A DNA stretch of 64,000 nt from Chrysaora quinquecirrha (taxonomy: Eukaryota; Cnidaria; Scyphozoa; Semaeostomeae; Pelagiidae), in contig JACTAT010000105.1 in NCBI GenBank assembly GCA_014526335.1, positions 635,676-699,675 of the forward strand, read 5' to 3'. The position numbers were made by a program, and so were the translations under genes. The notes under the pieces are model-generated. The model did no database searches. It had not been told where the DNA came from and worked only from the letters and a program-made list of their open reading frames with translations. Of this stretch, positions 1 through 11,710 are shown in pieces (position 1 is the stretch's first letter; each line of letters begins with the position of its first letter).

Positions 1-89
1 TAGTTTATCTGCTTTGCAATTACACATAGGAATTATTCTTTTTCTGGCCTATTCAAATGTGGAAAGAAAAGAAGTTTCCCATCTCATAC

Positions 90-2305
90 CTGCTCAAGTG
101 CAACTGGGCACCTGATGTAAACACTCTCCTGGATTTCTTTTATAGGAAGAAGTTCTAATTCCTAAAAAGTAAAGCAAAGATCATTGAAAGTTAATAAACA
201 TTCAATCCTCCATTTATTTGTCACTGGAGAGAAAGGTTCTGTTCATGTAAACTGGATACCTTTCGGAGCACCCTGATTTTCATATCCGACAGAGGTTGGT
301 GCTTACATCATGGCAGAACAAATTTACAGTATAAATGTAAACACTTGCCCTATCTGATACTGGTTATAGCAAGGCAGGGCATCCTGATAGCTATCCAGAA
401 AAGCGTAAAATGCCTAAATATATAGTGACAAGTGGTATGTAAGACACTCCCAATAAGCAAATATCAGTAAAGTTAACAATACACTAGGTGCATGATCCAA
501 CTGGGTTGAACAGAATTAATCCAGTATCAAAGTAGTGATGTAATATTCAGAATTTATAACTTACAGTGTGAAATTCTCCCAATCTGTTCTGTGCCAGAAG
601 ACTCATGAGATTAAGACCAAGTAATTGATAAAGATAAGGTGATTCAGGCAGAATACCACTAAAAGGGAGAATTATTTGGTGAAAAATAACTATGAATGAT
701 AACCACTTGATACTTTACTATTGAAATCTTTTTAATAACCTTAGTGCAGATAAGTCTTCTGTACATAATGTTCTAGTTAGTTATTTTCAACTATCCAGCA
801 ACATTCCTTCTCTACTGCTTGCTGGTGTTATACATTTGAATATAAAACCAAGGCAGACCTCTGCATGAGACCAAGGGTGGTCACTGCCAGAGGGTTTTTT
901 AAATACTCAGTAATTCTTTCAGGTCCCAATTAATTTTGAGACTGCATGCAGGTTGCAGAGAGCAAGGGTTTTGCTTCATAGCCTGGATATGAACTGTAGA
1001 TCTTTGGCACAAGTGGAGCATGTGCTAATCCCTACACTGCACTGCTTTCTAACCTTTCTATCTTTAGAATCTGCAGGACAAAGAAACAAATTGTGGTGAG
1101 ATGAATAAAGGAAGGAGTATTTAGGTATAGCTAAATGTCACTAACCTGTAATCAAAATAATAACATTTGAGCTGAGCCATATATCTTTCAAATGAAGGAA
1201 TATCTTTTTTCAGAACACTCCACTGCACACCAATTTCCAGAATATCTCCTAAAAGTTCACAATATGCAATCATTCAATTTTGGTGCAAAGTGAGGTCCAA
1301 ATGAAATAAATAAAGAGGTGACTGAGTTCAAAATACCTTGAAGGTGGGACTTACAAAGCAATATGATAGAGCACTACGAGATAGATAGGAGGATAAATCC
1401 CCCATGCAAGTCTGAGTCAGCTCTGAGTAAATCCGCTCTCTCTCCCTGTAGCACTCTTGTGATATCCAGAGTTTGAAGCAATACATCAGACTGTTCACAT
1501 GCAAGATATTGTACATGCAGCCCATTCACACTAGCAAATCGATATGGAATACCATGGTCATATGTTTTGTGTATTGATTGTGGTGGTATATTCTGTCTAC
1601 TGTGGTGGATTATTTGGTTTTTTTCTTGCTTGATCTATAGATTTTTGCTATGATTCGTATCCACCACAAAACACAAAAAATATCACCACAGTATGCAAAA
1701 AATACCATCACAGTAGTGGGTATAGATACGCTAGCATGTATTTGCTGGTTTTTGTTCAATTGACCATTCAGGTGGCAGGACAATAGAAGATAAAGAGAAG
1801 AGGTTACATGAGATTTCTATTGTTTTCACCATGCACAACATGTACAGCATTTTTAAAGCAATCATACTCGCATACCGTACATAAAAAGAAATCTTTCCAG
1901 TCTGGCTCTGGGTTGGCAATACTCACTGGCTAAAATCAGCTCCTGGGGGGATGGCAGTGTGCCTGAGGTTGGCATGTATTGAAATCCTGTTAGAGCAATC
2001 TGGAAAATAACAGCAGGTCATATATGTGTTGTGCAACAGTAAAAGGATAAGAACCTAAAAATAAGACACATAAAAGCGAGGTCCTATACAGGGCCTAAAG
2101 GCCAGAAAATTGGAACATAAAAAGAACTTCAAAACTCTCAACAAAAAACCACTCAACTTAAACCTAGACTAGTTTAGCCCACCTTCATACTTGTTAGAAG
2201 TTTTCCAACAACATCAAGATTAGGAGGCTTTTTGTTCCATTCTTTTATAAGATTTTGGTACATTGAAATTACAGCATTGAGAGAGGTGGAAGCTGTGGAC
2301 GCCAT
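90..2305 (-). CDS. PSMD8: 26S proteasome non-ATPase regulatory subunit 8 (RPN12), 5' five exons
   Basis: Five coding exons are visible on the minus strand: 2183-2305 (ATG at 2305-2303, context AACAATGG), 1927-1999, 1146-1248, 565-658 and 90-161. All have GT-AG borders and joining phases, giving 155 codons. Translation shows PSMD8 hallmarks: LTSMK, PTSG and QELILAR, then [50 protein letters not shown] and [14 protein letters not shown]12 is a lid subunit of the 19S regulatory particle, needed for lid-base assembly. The C-terminal part carrying the PCI domain (about 100 residues) lies off the left edge, and the last visible exon ends in a clean donor (GTATGAG). The gene is divergent to FAM98. 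Identification is from remembered family sequence and is strong over all five exons. Confidence 0.93.
1555..1722. repeat. Palindromic CCACCACAGTA-word repeat, copy 1
   Basis: Words such as TGTGGTGGTAT and their complements ATACCATCACAGTAG flank a centre with GATCTATAGATTTTTGCTAT. The same centre and words recur at 7585-8060. It lies in PSMD8 intron 2. It looks like a non-autonomous foldback element. Confidence 0.6.
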
Positions 2306-2457
2306 TGTTAATTTTTCTTTACTGGGACAAAACCAGGAGTACTTCATGTATGCCCTGATAATGTTGCTGTTGCTGTTGTTGCTGTTGTTGCTGTTTCATT
2401 TGGAAATTCAATTCAATTCAACTCGATTTCAATTCAGTTTGGCAGCGCAGTGACAAG
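2306..2457. promoter_or_regulatory. Divergent PSMD8/FAM98 promoter region
   Basis: Only 152 bp separate the two start codons, so both 5' UTRs and the core promoter must lie here unless there are non-coding first exons. The stretch holds a (TGTTGC/TGT)n tract at about 2361-2394 and short ATTCAATTCAA-type repeats at about 2406-2435. I see no clear TATA box. Shared bidirectional use is inferred from geometry. Confidence 0.55.
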
Positions 2458-5400
2458 ATGGAGGGAGACATTCTTGATGGTCTGGAAGATCTTGGGTAAG
2501 ATTTTAATTAACAGTCTTTAAGTTGGAGAAGGCATAAAACTACATTAGCTTAACAGCAACATTTGCAAAAATGAGGGTTTTTTATTGTACGAGATACGCA
2601 AAAACAACAGGGCATTTGCTCACCCGGGGAGAGACTGCTTGTGTTAAATGCAGTTTTTCAATAGAACATACAATAGACTACAATAGGAATTGATCAATAA
2701 GAAGAGGGCTCCTGCACATACATGGGTGCATTCCATTTACTTAGGCCCGAAGATTTTTGTTGTGGACGTTGGATTTTTACAGCGTATTGGCGTGACAAAT
2801 GTAGAACAACAATAGAAACTGAGTGAAATGTTTAAAAATAACAATATCTATTGTCTTCTGGCGTAGATTTCCGGAACATTGGCATACCTTTGTTGTAATG
2901 TTTACCTGGAATGCACCCTGGTTCACATATTGGAGATCTCTTTGAAAAAAACTGTCACAGGCAGAACACTCATGTAAAATATAATGTCATGTTCCACATG
3001 TCCATTATGTTACAGGTTACAGTGTAACATATACTGTAACATGTTATAATCTTCAAAAAATTTGGTAGGGTATGCAGGTAGTCAACTAAGGTCATCAAAC
3101 ATAGGCTACTGATTAAAGTATTGATAATACATAGGTAGCTTATGTGCATAATTTAGAGCTTCAGCTTGTGTCCTTCTTATGTGGTAAGTTAGTTAGGGGT
3201 AGGTGCATGGGTTTTCTCACAATATTGCTTATGCTTGCGCGTTCTCTAGCTGTCTCTGGAAATCCATCAAGTTCTGGAAGTATTAGCTTTCTTAGTATCA
3301 AACCATCCCCTTTCAAATTGTAATTTTTTCCCACCCATTTTAATTTTCTCCCACTCTTTCTACAGGTATACTGGCCCACTGTTAGAAAATGGAGCCATTG
3401 CTACAATGTGCAGTGAGAAGAATATGTCTCAAAGCTTCATGGATCTTTGTGCATGGTTGACAAACCAGATTAAAGATTACTGTAACTTGCAAGAAACTGT
3501 TAATGGTAAATCACTATGAAAGATCATTCGTTTCAATAATAATACAGACGGAAAGTGTGATAGCCTTTTGTGGTGCAAGGAGCTCTTAGATTTTGAGGTT
3601 TGAGCCCAAGCCACAGTTCCATCACTGACAGGGCCACAGTCTTATAGTCTATCTGATTAAGAGATCCTAGTGAAAAGGGCTGAATACACCATGTCATTCG
3701 CCTTCAATTTTTGTAGTTTGATGTAAACTCAAGAGTATTAATGCATCTATCATTTAGCCTTAGTCCAGAATTTGATCCTTATTTGTTCCGGAATAATTTA
3801 AGACTTTTATGGATGAAGGCCTGGCTAAACTAGCCATGCATGAGATGTTACCTTGATGTTTCTCAGTTTAGCCACCCCTGAAAAATTTCTTGTCTCTTCA
3901 ACTAAGGGAACATGTTGCTTGCTTGTCACTTGTATGTTTAAGCCCCCAAAGAGACACACAGGAAGCAATGTCATGTGGGACATATTTCCTAGTTTTGCCA
4001 TAGCTTAAGCCATATTAACTGTTTGCCCTTTTTAACCAACAGCCAAAGAAGATACCTTTCTATTGGACATGTCAGGCTTTCTTCGAGAAATGAGTATGTA
4101 TATAATTAATCTTGTATCATACAATATAATTTTATACTTACTATAATCACCCAAAAGATACTCTCAAGTACAGCATGATACAATTTTATTTGCCCCAAGA
4201 GCAACTGAACCAAAGGAATTACCCAGTTTAACATTGTTTAAACCTTGTTTATTGCACATCAAACAGACAGACTGGTTGGGGGACAGTGCCCAAACGATTT
4301 TGAATTGGAATGCTCAGAAATGAGAACATAGAAAAATCATCTGGGATGGTGACAACTTGAAAAGGTTAAATGTTGGCTGTAGTGTCTAAGTTCTCAAACT
4401 CTGTTCAAACCTTTTGACTTTTCACCTGACGACCCCCAACTTTTTTGCTGAGGAAAAAATGAAGAGCATTTTTACACTCTTTCAAGTCATGTTGAGAAAT
4501 GTTTATTTATCCATCTTCATCTTCAATTCATGGCACAACTTCACCCAACATTTCTATTTTTTGAGTGTTAATGACCAAAGTCAGGATCTGTTACGCATTT
4601 AAACTCATCCTTTAACAAAAGTCAACAAAGCACAAGAGAGAAAAGAAGGCCTTCATTTTTGCTGAGGATCAAGTCCTTCAATTTCCAAATTTTCACTTGA
4701 AGACCCAATATTGATTGACAGAAGTCCAGCACTTTTTAATTAAAAATCAAGAAAATTGAAGAGAGGCATTTAGTTTTCTGTTCAGGACTATTCCAAAATT
4801 CAGTGTAGATGGAAAGGTTATTCTTCCCTGTCATTAAACTGATCCCACAATAATGGAAGGATTCAAAGGGCCCTGTATAAACGAAGCCTTGATGTTGACA
4901 TATTGACTTTTTCCTTGCAGACTGCCCATATTCCAACATCACTGGAGTGGAGGGGCTGAATGAGGAGAAAAACAGACTTCTTATACTTGGTAAGAATGCT
5001 ACTGATGCTTGTTTGGTGATTGGATTTTAAATTGAACTTCAAAATAGGATATAACTTAATTATAGCAATGTAAATGATATTTGTTCTCTTCCATTCTTTG
5101 ATTAGATAATTGCAGTTACTATATATTTTTCAGATTATTTAATATCTGAATTAATGGCATGCAGAATGACTGGTGGATTCGCAATTGAAGATGATGGCAA
5201 GGTTGGTATGATCATTTCATAAAATGACTGACTTTTTACTTTAACCTTTCTTACAGTAAAATTTATTTTATTTCAGCAATCAGGTCATCCGATTCTCCAG
5301 CCAATCAATTCAATTATGAAAGCCCTTAGTTTACCACCACCATCAAAAGATGAAAATACTTTTAAAGTTTTCACAAACATTGAAAATAAGGTTTGTTTTA

Positions 5401-8400
5401 TTTGCAATCTATTACTTTCTGTTTCAAAATGGCAAGTGCGACTTCTTTAGGCCCTGGCCAAACGATCAAACATTGTTGGTCTAACATTTTAAATTTGCTG
5501 TACAACAAATGTTTGACCGTTTGGTCACATCCAAAATCATTGCTTGACAAACAATGGTAACAAAATTAGTTTCGTGATGTTTTTGAAGAAGTTCAAAAAC
5601 ATTTTTTGCTTGACGCAAACAAAAAATGTTGGAAGAGCAATGTTTTGGGCGTGGCAAAGCGGTCAAACATTTTGATCGAGAAGCTAATCTTATATGTTGG
5701 ACCAACAATGTTTGATCGTTTGGCCAAGGCCTTATGTTTTGTCCATGCTTGGTTACGTCGAATGTTATTGATGCAATTATATAGCTGATCTGCAACATCG
5801 TCTGCAAAAGGTTTATCAATTCATATTCCGCATTCTGTTCCATCTTTACTCTTCCACCACCTGTATCTGTATCTCTGTTTATATTCGTTGCAACCAACTT
5901 TCTCGCTCACATAACTGCCAAGAAATTATCTCGACGAACCTCTGTTACAAAAGAGACTGAATGAACAACAGTGGGTAAGTTGTAGTTTGTTGTTTAAACC
6001 ACATTAAATTCTTCTTTCATCTAAGGCTCTGGTCAAACGATCAAGCACTGTTCTTCAAACATTCGAAATTTGCTTATCAAGCAAAATGTTTAGCCTATGG
6101 CCATGTCAAGAAACATTCTCGTCCAACATTTTTTTGTTACATCAAGCAAAAAGGGTTTTTGAATTTTTTCAAAAACATCACGCCACAAATTTTGCTTATT
6201 TTTGCTAGTCAAGCAATGTTTGATCATTTGGCCGCCTTTCCAACATTGCTTGTCAAACATTCCTTTTTTGTTATTGTCAAACTTCAACAACTTGCAACAT
6301 TTCGGCACCTTGCAACATTTCTTAGCAGCAAGGCATTCGTGCTTGCGCATTATCCTTATCAATGATTTCGTTGTTCCAAATAGTTCGACAGCAATGTTTT
6401 TGGACGTGGCCGAACGGTCGAACATTTGTTGTAAAGCAACTTTTAAATGTTTGACCAACAATGTTTGATCGTTTGGCCAGGGCCTAAAGCACGCTCAAGA
6501 GCTATTAATTGCTCAACTTGTTCATTCTACCAAATAAAACCCTCATGCAGATAATGTACTGAATCTAGGGGTGTGTCACTTAAAATATGGCATACGAGAT
6601 TTGTTGGATTTAGAAATCTCTTTGCATTCTTTGATTATATTTAAGAGATTTATTAAGACTTACAAAGATTTATCTAGGGATTTCTTCTATTTTCTCGATA
6701 CTTCGAAACTTACCTTACAAAAACTTATTTTATCATGAATCTTAAAATGACCGGATTTGGTCTCGAAGACTTAACTTGCACTGTTGATTGCGTCTTGAAT
6801 TGAAAAATGCAGGCACTATTACCCCTATTACCTAAGCAAAACGATCAAGCAGCCTGCGGGTCCAAGCAACAACCTAGCCTCAAACATGATCATGCCATAG
6901 GACAACACTTATTTGACAACAACCCAAAATTGGGCAGAAAATTACAGCAAGGATCGTTTTAAAATCATTGGCAAAGCAAGATCTTTGTTTCACTTAGGAA
7001 TTTTGGGATCTGTCCACATCAAAACAAAAAGGCCTGTTCTGTGTAGACAGAAAGATTCGTTTTCTCTCTGGGACTTTTCAATTAATTCTATAAGTCTTAC
7101 TCCTGTGTCCCGCAAGCTGACTGGTGGTGCTGAAAACACAATGGCAATTCGGCTTCACTTTCTGATTGGTGCATTTCGATCCGCATCTGGGTATAAGTTC
7201 CACCTTTTTCAACCGCTTCGGGCTGTCTCTGGCGTTTATACTCCAAGGAGTGTCAGACAAAAACAGCTTTCCGTATTTCAAGAAATGTTTCCTCTGTTTC
7301 TTGCAATTTTCCCTATTTATCATTTAATCTTAGTGTCAATGTTTAGAAGATGTACCTATGCTACCAAAGACTGCAAAGATTTTTCTTTCCAAAAGTTTTC
7401 TTACATTACAGGCGCAAGTTGAGCAAATTAACAAACTAATGGCTGATGAGTACACAGTTCGACGTCAAGTTCTACTAAAAAGAATCGATCTTACAATTCA
7501 GTCATTTATGTGGGGTGACAGTGCTAAGGTAACTTACAAACGAGGATTTTACTTTCATTCACAATGTTTTTGTTCTCTACCAATAAAGTATCCACGCTGG
7601 CAAATCTATACACACCACTGTGGTGGAAAGGCACTACTGTGGTAGTATTTTCTGCGTACTGTGGTAGTACTCTCTGCGTACTATAGTGGTATTTCTGCGT
7701 ACAGTAGTGCTATTTTTTGCGTCCTGTGGTGGTATTTTTGCGTACTGTGGTGGTATTTTCTGCGTACTGTGTTGGTATTTTTTAAACGTTCTGTGGTGGA
7801 TAAGCACTACTGTGGTGGGTTATTATGCTTGATGTAATGGATAATTATGCGTGATGTGATGGTTTTTTGTGTACTAAGGTGGATTTTGTGTTTTTTTTCT
7901 TCTCTGATCTATAGATTTTTGCTATGATTTTGTATCCGCCACGGTATCTAAAAAATACCACAACGTCAAGCATAATAAATCACTACAATAGTGCTTATCC
8001 AGCATAGTACACAAAAACTACCACCATGGTAGTCCGTATCCACCACAGTGCGTACTGATTGCTAGTGTGCTATCGTAGGCATTATCAGGTGATCTTGAAT
8101 AGTTTTAACACGCACCTTCGCGGATACAGCTTTCGAAAGAACTCTACATAATTCGATCAATACAAGTGAGAAGTCGAGAAAAAAAGCAAAAATACTAGAA
8201 TTAAACCAAATACCCTTTTTGTCTTTTCTTAAGCATTTTGTATCATACAGTAGACGGTTCTATATGCTTCTATAAGCTTGTTACTTGTTTTGCTTTTCAA
8301 CAGAAAAAGAGCAGTGAAATTATTGCGTCATTTCAACCAATTCGTAAACAGTTGGCCTCCAGTACTTCGATCTCAATAGCAGATATACTTGCTGCAAGAA

Positions 8401-8403
8401 AAG
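2458..8403 (+). CDS. FAM98: FAM98 family protein (FAM98A/B-like), N-terminal and central exons
   Basis: Exons: 2458-2495 (ATG, GACAAGATGG), 3366-3505, 4043-4093, 4921-4989, 5134-5201, 5277-5390, 5785-5810 (micro-exon), 5923-5974, 7412-7528 and 8304-8403, all phase-compatible. The product reads DGLEDLGYTGPLLENGAI, LCAWL, FLREMNCPYSNITG, RLLILDYLISEL, EPLLQKRLNEQQW, YTVRRQVLLKRIDLTIQSF and ISIADILAARK. These are the diagnostic blocks of FAM98 (Pfam DUF2465). FAM98 proteins belong to the RTCB-DDX1-FAM98-RTRAF tRNA-ligase complex. About 258 codons are seen. The following block (expected LSKILRTSSGSIRE-like) and the Gly-rich tail are not found before the gap at 11211. The last exon could read through its donor to a stop at 8418-8420, but a truncated FAM98 is less likely than further exons. 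Confidence 0.9.
5448..5733. mobile_element. MITE-like element, GGCCCTGGCCAAACG family
   Basis: Inverted ends TAGGCCCTGGCCAAACGATC and GATCGTTTGGCCAAGGCCTT enclose about 285 bp built from CAAACATT/AATGTTTG words. There is no coding capacity. It is inserted in a FAM98 intron, and the same family recurs many times to the right. Confidence 0.75.
5785..5810 (+). CDS. FAM98: Probable 26-nt micro-exon of FAM98
   Basis: The exon before (ends 5390, phase 0) and the exon after (5923-5974, needs 2 nt upstream) do not join in frame. A 26-nt segment preceded by TATATAG and followed by GTTTAT fits exactly. It translates as LICNIVCK plus two bases that complete an Arg codon with the next exon, giving IENK-LICNIVCKRNYLDEPLL. 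This aligns with the IEKKLKETLAK...PLL region of human FAM98A with one residue fewer. The fit of phase, position and length is the only evidence. Confidence 0.55.
6022..6487. mobile_element. MITE-like element, GGCCCTGGCCAAACG family
   Basis: Ends are TAAGGCTCTGGTCAAACGAT and ATCGTTTGGCCAGGGCCTAA. This is a longer copy (~465 bp) with extra TTGCAACATTT repeats in the middle, in the FAM98 intron before the exon at 7412. Confidence 0.75.
7585..8060. repeat. Palindromic CCACCACAGTA-word repeat, copy 2
   Basis: About ten reiterations of GTACTGTGGTGGTATTTT-like words lie left of a centre containing GATCTATAGATTTTTGCTAT, with complementary words to its right. It is related to 1555-1722 and to a short piece at 16490-16580. 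It lies in a FAM98 intron. Confidence 0.65.
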
Positions 8404-8486
8404 GTGACAAAAAGTGCTAAAACTATGTGAAGAATTTTGTGTTCGAAGAATTTCGAACACATTGGTCGAACACATTGGGGTGGCGT

Positions 8487-8489
8487 GTC

Positions 8490-8524
<35 letters not shown>

Positions 8525-8527
8525 CAC
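8487..8527. repeat. (CTAA)n microsatellite
   Basis: About ten tandem ACTA/CTAA tetramers. Confidence 0.9.
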
Positions 8528-8837
8528 TGACTAACCAACGCTTGAACAATGGAAAACGTGTAACAATAGTATAAGCATCTCAACAATGCCATTAGGGCCA
8601 TTGTCTCGGCCATTTATGCGCAATTTGCGGTTAGCCCTTTGTCAATTTAAGGTCATGTGATAATTTTCTCTTCGCACAAGCTTGATTGCATCTGAGTCAT
8701 GGCTGTTTACCATTTGAAACTGGCAAATTGCCACCTTTGATTGGTAAATGACATTTCACGCATTCTCAACATTAATCAAAGAGTCTTGGCAAAGAGCGGC
8801 AATTTCAAACCAGTTTTCAAAACAAATCTTCATTATT

Positions 8838-9604
8838 ATCATCCTCACCATAAAAATCGTCATAATAATAATAATAATAATAATCACCATCATCATTATC
8901 ATCATCATCATCATGATTACCATCACTATCGTTGATAGTGTGGCTGCGGCAACATCTAAAGGAACTCACCACCACCACAATCACCCCAACAACCATCACC
9001 ACCACCACCCTATCACCACCACCACAACCACCCTAAAACCATCACCACCACCCCCCTTATCACCACCACCACAACCACCCCTAAAACCATCACCACCACC
9101 ACCCCTATCACCACCACCACAACCACCCCTAAAACCATCACCACCACCACCCTTATCACCACCACCACAATCACCCCTACAACCATCACCACCACCACCC
9201 CTATCACCACCACCACAACCACCCCTAAAACCATCACCACCACCACCCTTATCACCACCACCAGCCCCCTAAAACCACCACCACAGCCACCCCTACAACC
9301 ATCACCACGATCACCTCTATCAAAACCACCACGCCCCTTATCACCACCACCACAACCACCCCTACAACCATCACCTCGACCACCCCTATCACCACCACCA
9401 CAACCCCCCTACAATCATCACCACGATCATCCCTATCACAACCATAACAAGCACCCCTACCTTCAGCACCACAACCACCTCTACCACCACCACTACATCC
9501 ATACTACCACCACAATCACCCCTACCAACAAGCATCATAATCATCGTGGTCATCAACATCATCATCATAACCACCACCATTATCATGATAATCATTATCG
9601 TCAT
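8838..9604. repeat. CAC/ATC-rich simple repeat with a 48-bp minisatellite core
   Basis: It begins as AAT and ATC trinucleotide runs. From about 9010 to 9260 it becomes a 48-bp unit (a TATCACCACCACCACAACC part plus a CTAAAACCATCACC part) repeated about five times, then degenerates into CACCAC runs. One frame reads as PSPPPPLSPPPQPPLK repeats and the opposite strand as Val-rich. I regard both as artefacts of the repeat, not a protein. Confidence 0.85.
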
Positions 9605-9609
9605 TGTTG

Positions 9610-10009
9610 TGCATACCGATTAACATCTTTCATCATTTGACTGAAATAGCTATATTCAACCAGAGTCGTTCTTCGAACACGCCCATAGGGCCCCTATGTT
9701 CATAAAAAAACATGTTATGGGGGAAATTTTGTGGTGATTAGTACGAAAATATTAAATCTTTTGCGCAATTACCCCCGTAATGTGAAAGGAATTTTTGTAA
9801 CAAAAGATAGGAATTTCTATTCTTAATTTGAACAATCAGACAATCCAGCAGGAATTTCATAAAGATTAATTGCATTGTAAATGCAAATAATCGAAACAAT
9901 CTGGAGAGAATGATGCCAAGAATCTATTTCCTGTCCAAATTGGCTTCAATTTTAACAACAAAGCCATTAGGAATTCATTATCCAGAATGCGATAAAATGT
10001 GGAACAAGC
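9610..10009. other. Non-coding stretch, nothing recognised
   Basis: AT-rich sequence without a convincing exon, structured RNA or repeat-family signature beyond GTAACAAAAGATAGG, a word shared with the satellite to its right. Confidence 0.4.
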
Positions 10010-11210
10010 AATAGAGCTGGGAACCCCTGGAATGACTAAACGGACCTGGACGGAACCAGTAGAACCTGATGAAACGGAGTGGAAATAACTTCAAATCGGA
10101 GGGAACAAATGGGAACGAAGTAAATCGTTGGGAATTCAGTAACTAGAAATCAGAGGCTACAAAGGGTGACAAAGAGGGAATCACTGGGAAAGATAAAGGA
10201 ACAACTGAGAAAAGGAAAAATTGGCGCAAACAAGCGAGAGGAAGTTTAAACTAAAAGGGATCAATGACGATCGCGAGGAAAAGCAGGAACAAAGCCTGAA
10301 ACAGCTAGGATCACAGGGAACAAGTAGGAACAAAGTTGGGACTTTGTATTTGTACACTATCCCTTGCAAGCTGCTAGCTAATAGGCTGATCTGGGCTGAT
10401 CTCATTCTTCAAACATGGCTAATGGGTACCTTTAATTATGTTTGAAGAATTCAAACATTATGCAGGGGTTTTCGGCAAACCGGAAGAAATAGACCTAGAT
10501 AGATAGATACCTAGATAGATACCTAGATACCTAGGAATCAGGAATGTTGTAACAAAAGATCTTGTAACAAAAGATAGGTATTTCTATTCTCTATTTAAGA
10601 ATTTCTATTCTCTATGTGCACAATGAAAACAATCGCTTCATTGAATCACTTTCTTCCCTATTGTTCTGCCTCTGTACTCAGCCTCATAAACGAATTTCAC
10701 GAATAGCTCCCGGTCTGCTGTACCTAGAAACGTGTTTCTTTTTTTGAAGGAAGCCTTTTCTGTCCAAAAAGTGCAAGCCGTATTATTTTAAGTGTTTTTG
10801 GTCTTGCAATGTGGTCAAAATTTCGAATTGCTCTTGATTTTGAAGTGTTTGGTTTCATTGCGGACATATATTGTTAGTTGAACTCAACGAATTGTGTTCC
10901 TTTGTTCTACCAAAGTTGTTTACGACTCAATTAGCCACTTGCGTAAAAGCAATTTGTACATGTATCTCTAAAAGCTGGAACAAAGAATGAAGTCAGGAAC
11001 GATCGGGAATGAGCGGGAAACAGTGGTTTTCTACGGAAGGTGCGGGAACGGAGGGCAATAAGTATGAACACGCACGAGGAAACATGTAGATGAAGCGGAA
11101 ATCAGTGGGAATAATCGCTAACAGGAGAAAACAAAGATGGTTAGGTGGCTAGGGAACAAAGTCGGATCTGGTAGGAATCGGATGTGTCGAGGAGGTACAG
11201 CTGGATTTGG
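10010..11210 (+). repeat. ~0.93-kb satellite-like repeat, copy 1 (truncated by gap)
   Basis: From 10397 onward the sequence matches 17980-18800 closely: the TTTGAAGAATTCAAACATTA start, AGATAGATACC repeats, then GGATGGTTAGGTGGCTAGG at the end. It breaks off at the N gap exactly inside a unit, so the assembly break was probably caused by this repeat. The part before 10397 is a diverged GGGAACAA-rich version. Confidence 0.75.
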
Positions 11211-11710
11211 NNNNNNNNNNNNNNNNNNNNNNNNNNNNNNNNNNNNNNNNNNNNNNNNNNNNNNNNNNNNNNNNNNNNNNNNNNNNNNNNNNNNNNNNNN
11301 NNNNNNNNNNNNNNNNNNNNNNNNNNNNNNNNNNNNNNNNNNNNNNNNNNNNNNNNNNNNNNNNNNNNNNNNNNNNNNNNNNNNNNNNNNNNNNNNNNNN
11401 NNNNNNNNNNNNNNNNNNNNNNNNNNNNNNNNNNNNNNNNNNNNNNNNNNNNNNNNNNNNNNNNNNNNNNNNNNNNNNNNNNNNNNNNNNNNNNNNNNNN
11501 NNNNNNNNNNNNNNNNNNNNNNNNNNNNNNNNNNNNNNNNNNNNNNNNNNNNNNNNNNNNNNNNNNNNNNNNNNNNNNNNNNNNNNNNNNNNNNNNNNNN
11601 NNNNNNNNNNNNNNNNNNNNNNNNNNNNNNNNNNNNNNNNNNNNNNNNNNNNNNNNNNNNNNNNNNNNNNNNNNNNNNNNNNNNNNNNNNNNNNNNNNNN
11701 NNNNNNNNNN
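11211..11710. other. Assembly gap of exactly 500 N
   Basis: There are 500 N characters. The same exact length occurs at 28164-28663, so this is probably a placeholder of unknown true size. The missing FAM98 C-terminal exons may lie in it. Confidence 0.95.

Noticed and set aside
6090..6461. Frames of 88-123 residues within the MITE at 6022-6487
   Set aside because: They are made of repeated AACATT words, and equivalent frames are disrupted in the other copies.
8238..8420. Short independent protein ending GDKKC
   Set aside because: The frame from 8304 is FAM98 exon 8 and the preceding part is intron. The stop lies just beyond the donor.
8748..9272. Open frame with PSPPPPLSPPPQPPLK repeats, resembling an extensin or collagen-like protein
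   Set aside because: It is a translation of the 48-bp CAC-rich minisatellite. The upstream part is His/Ile homopolymer from other simple repeats.
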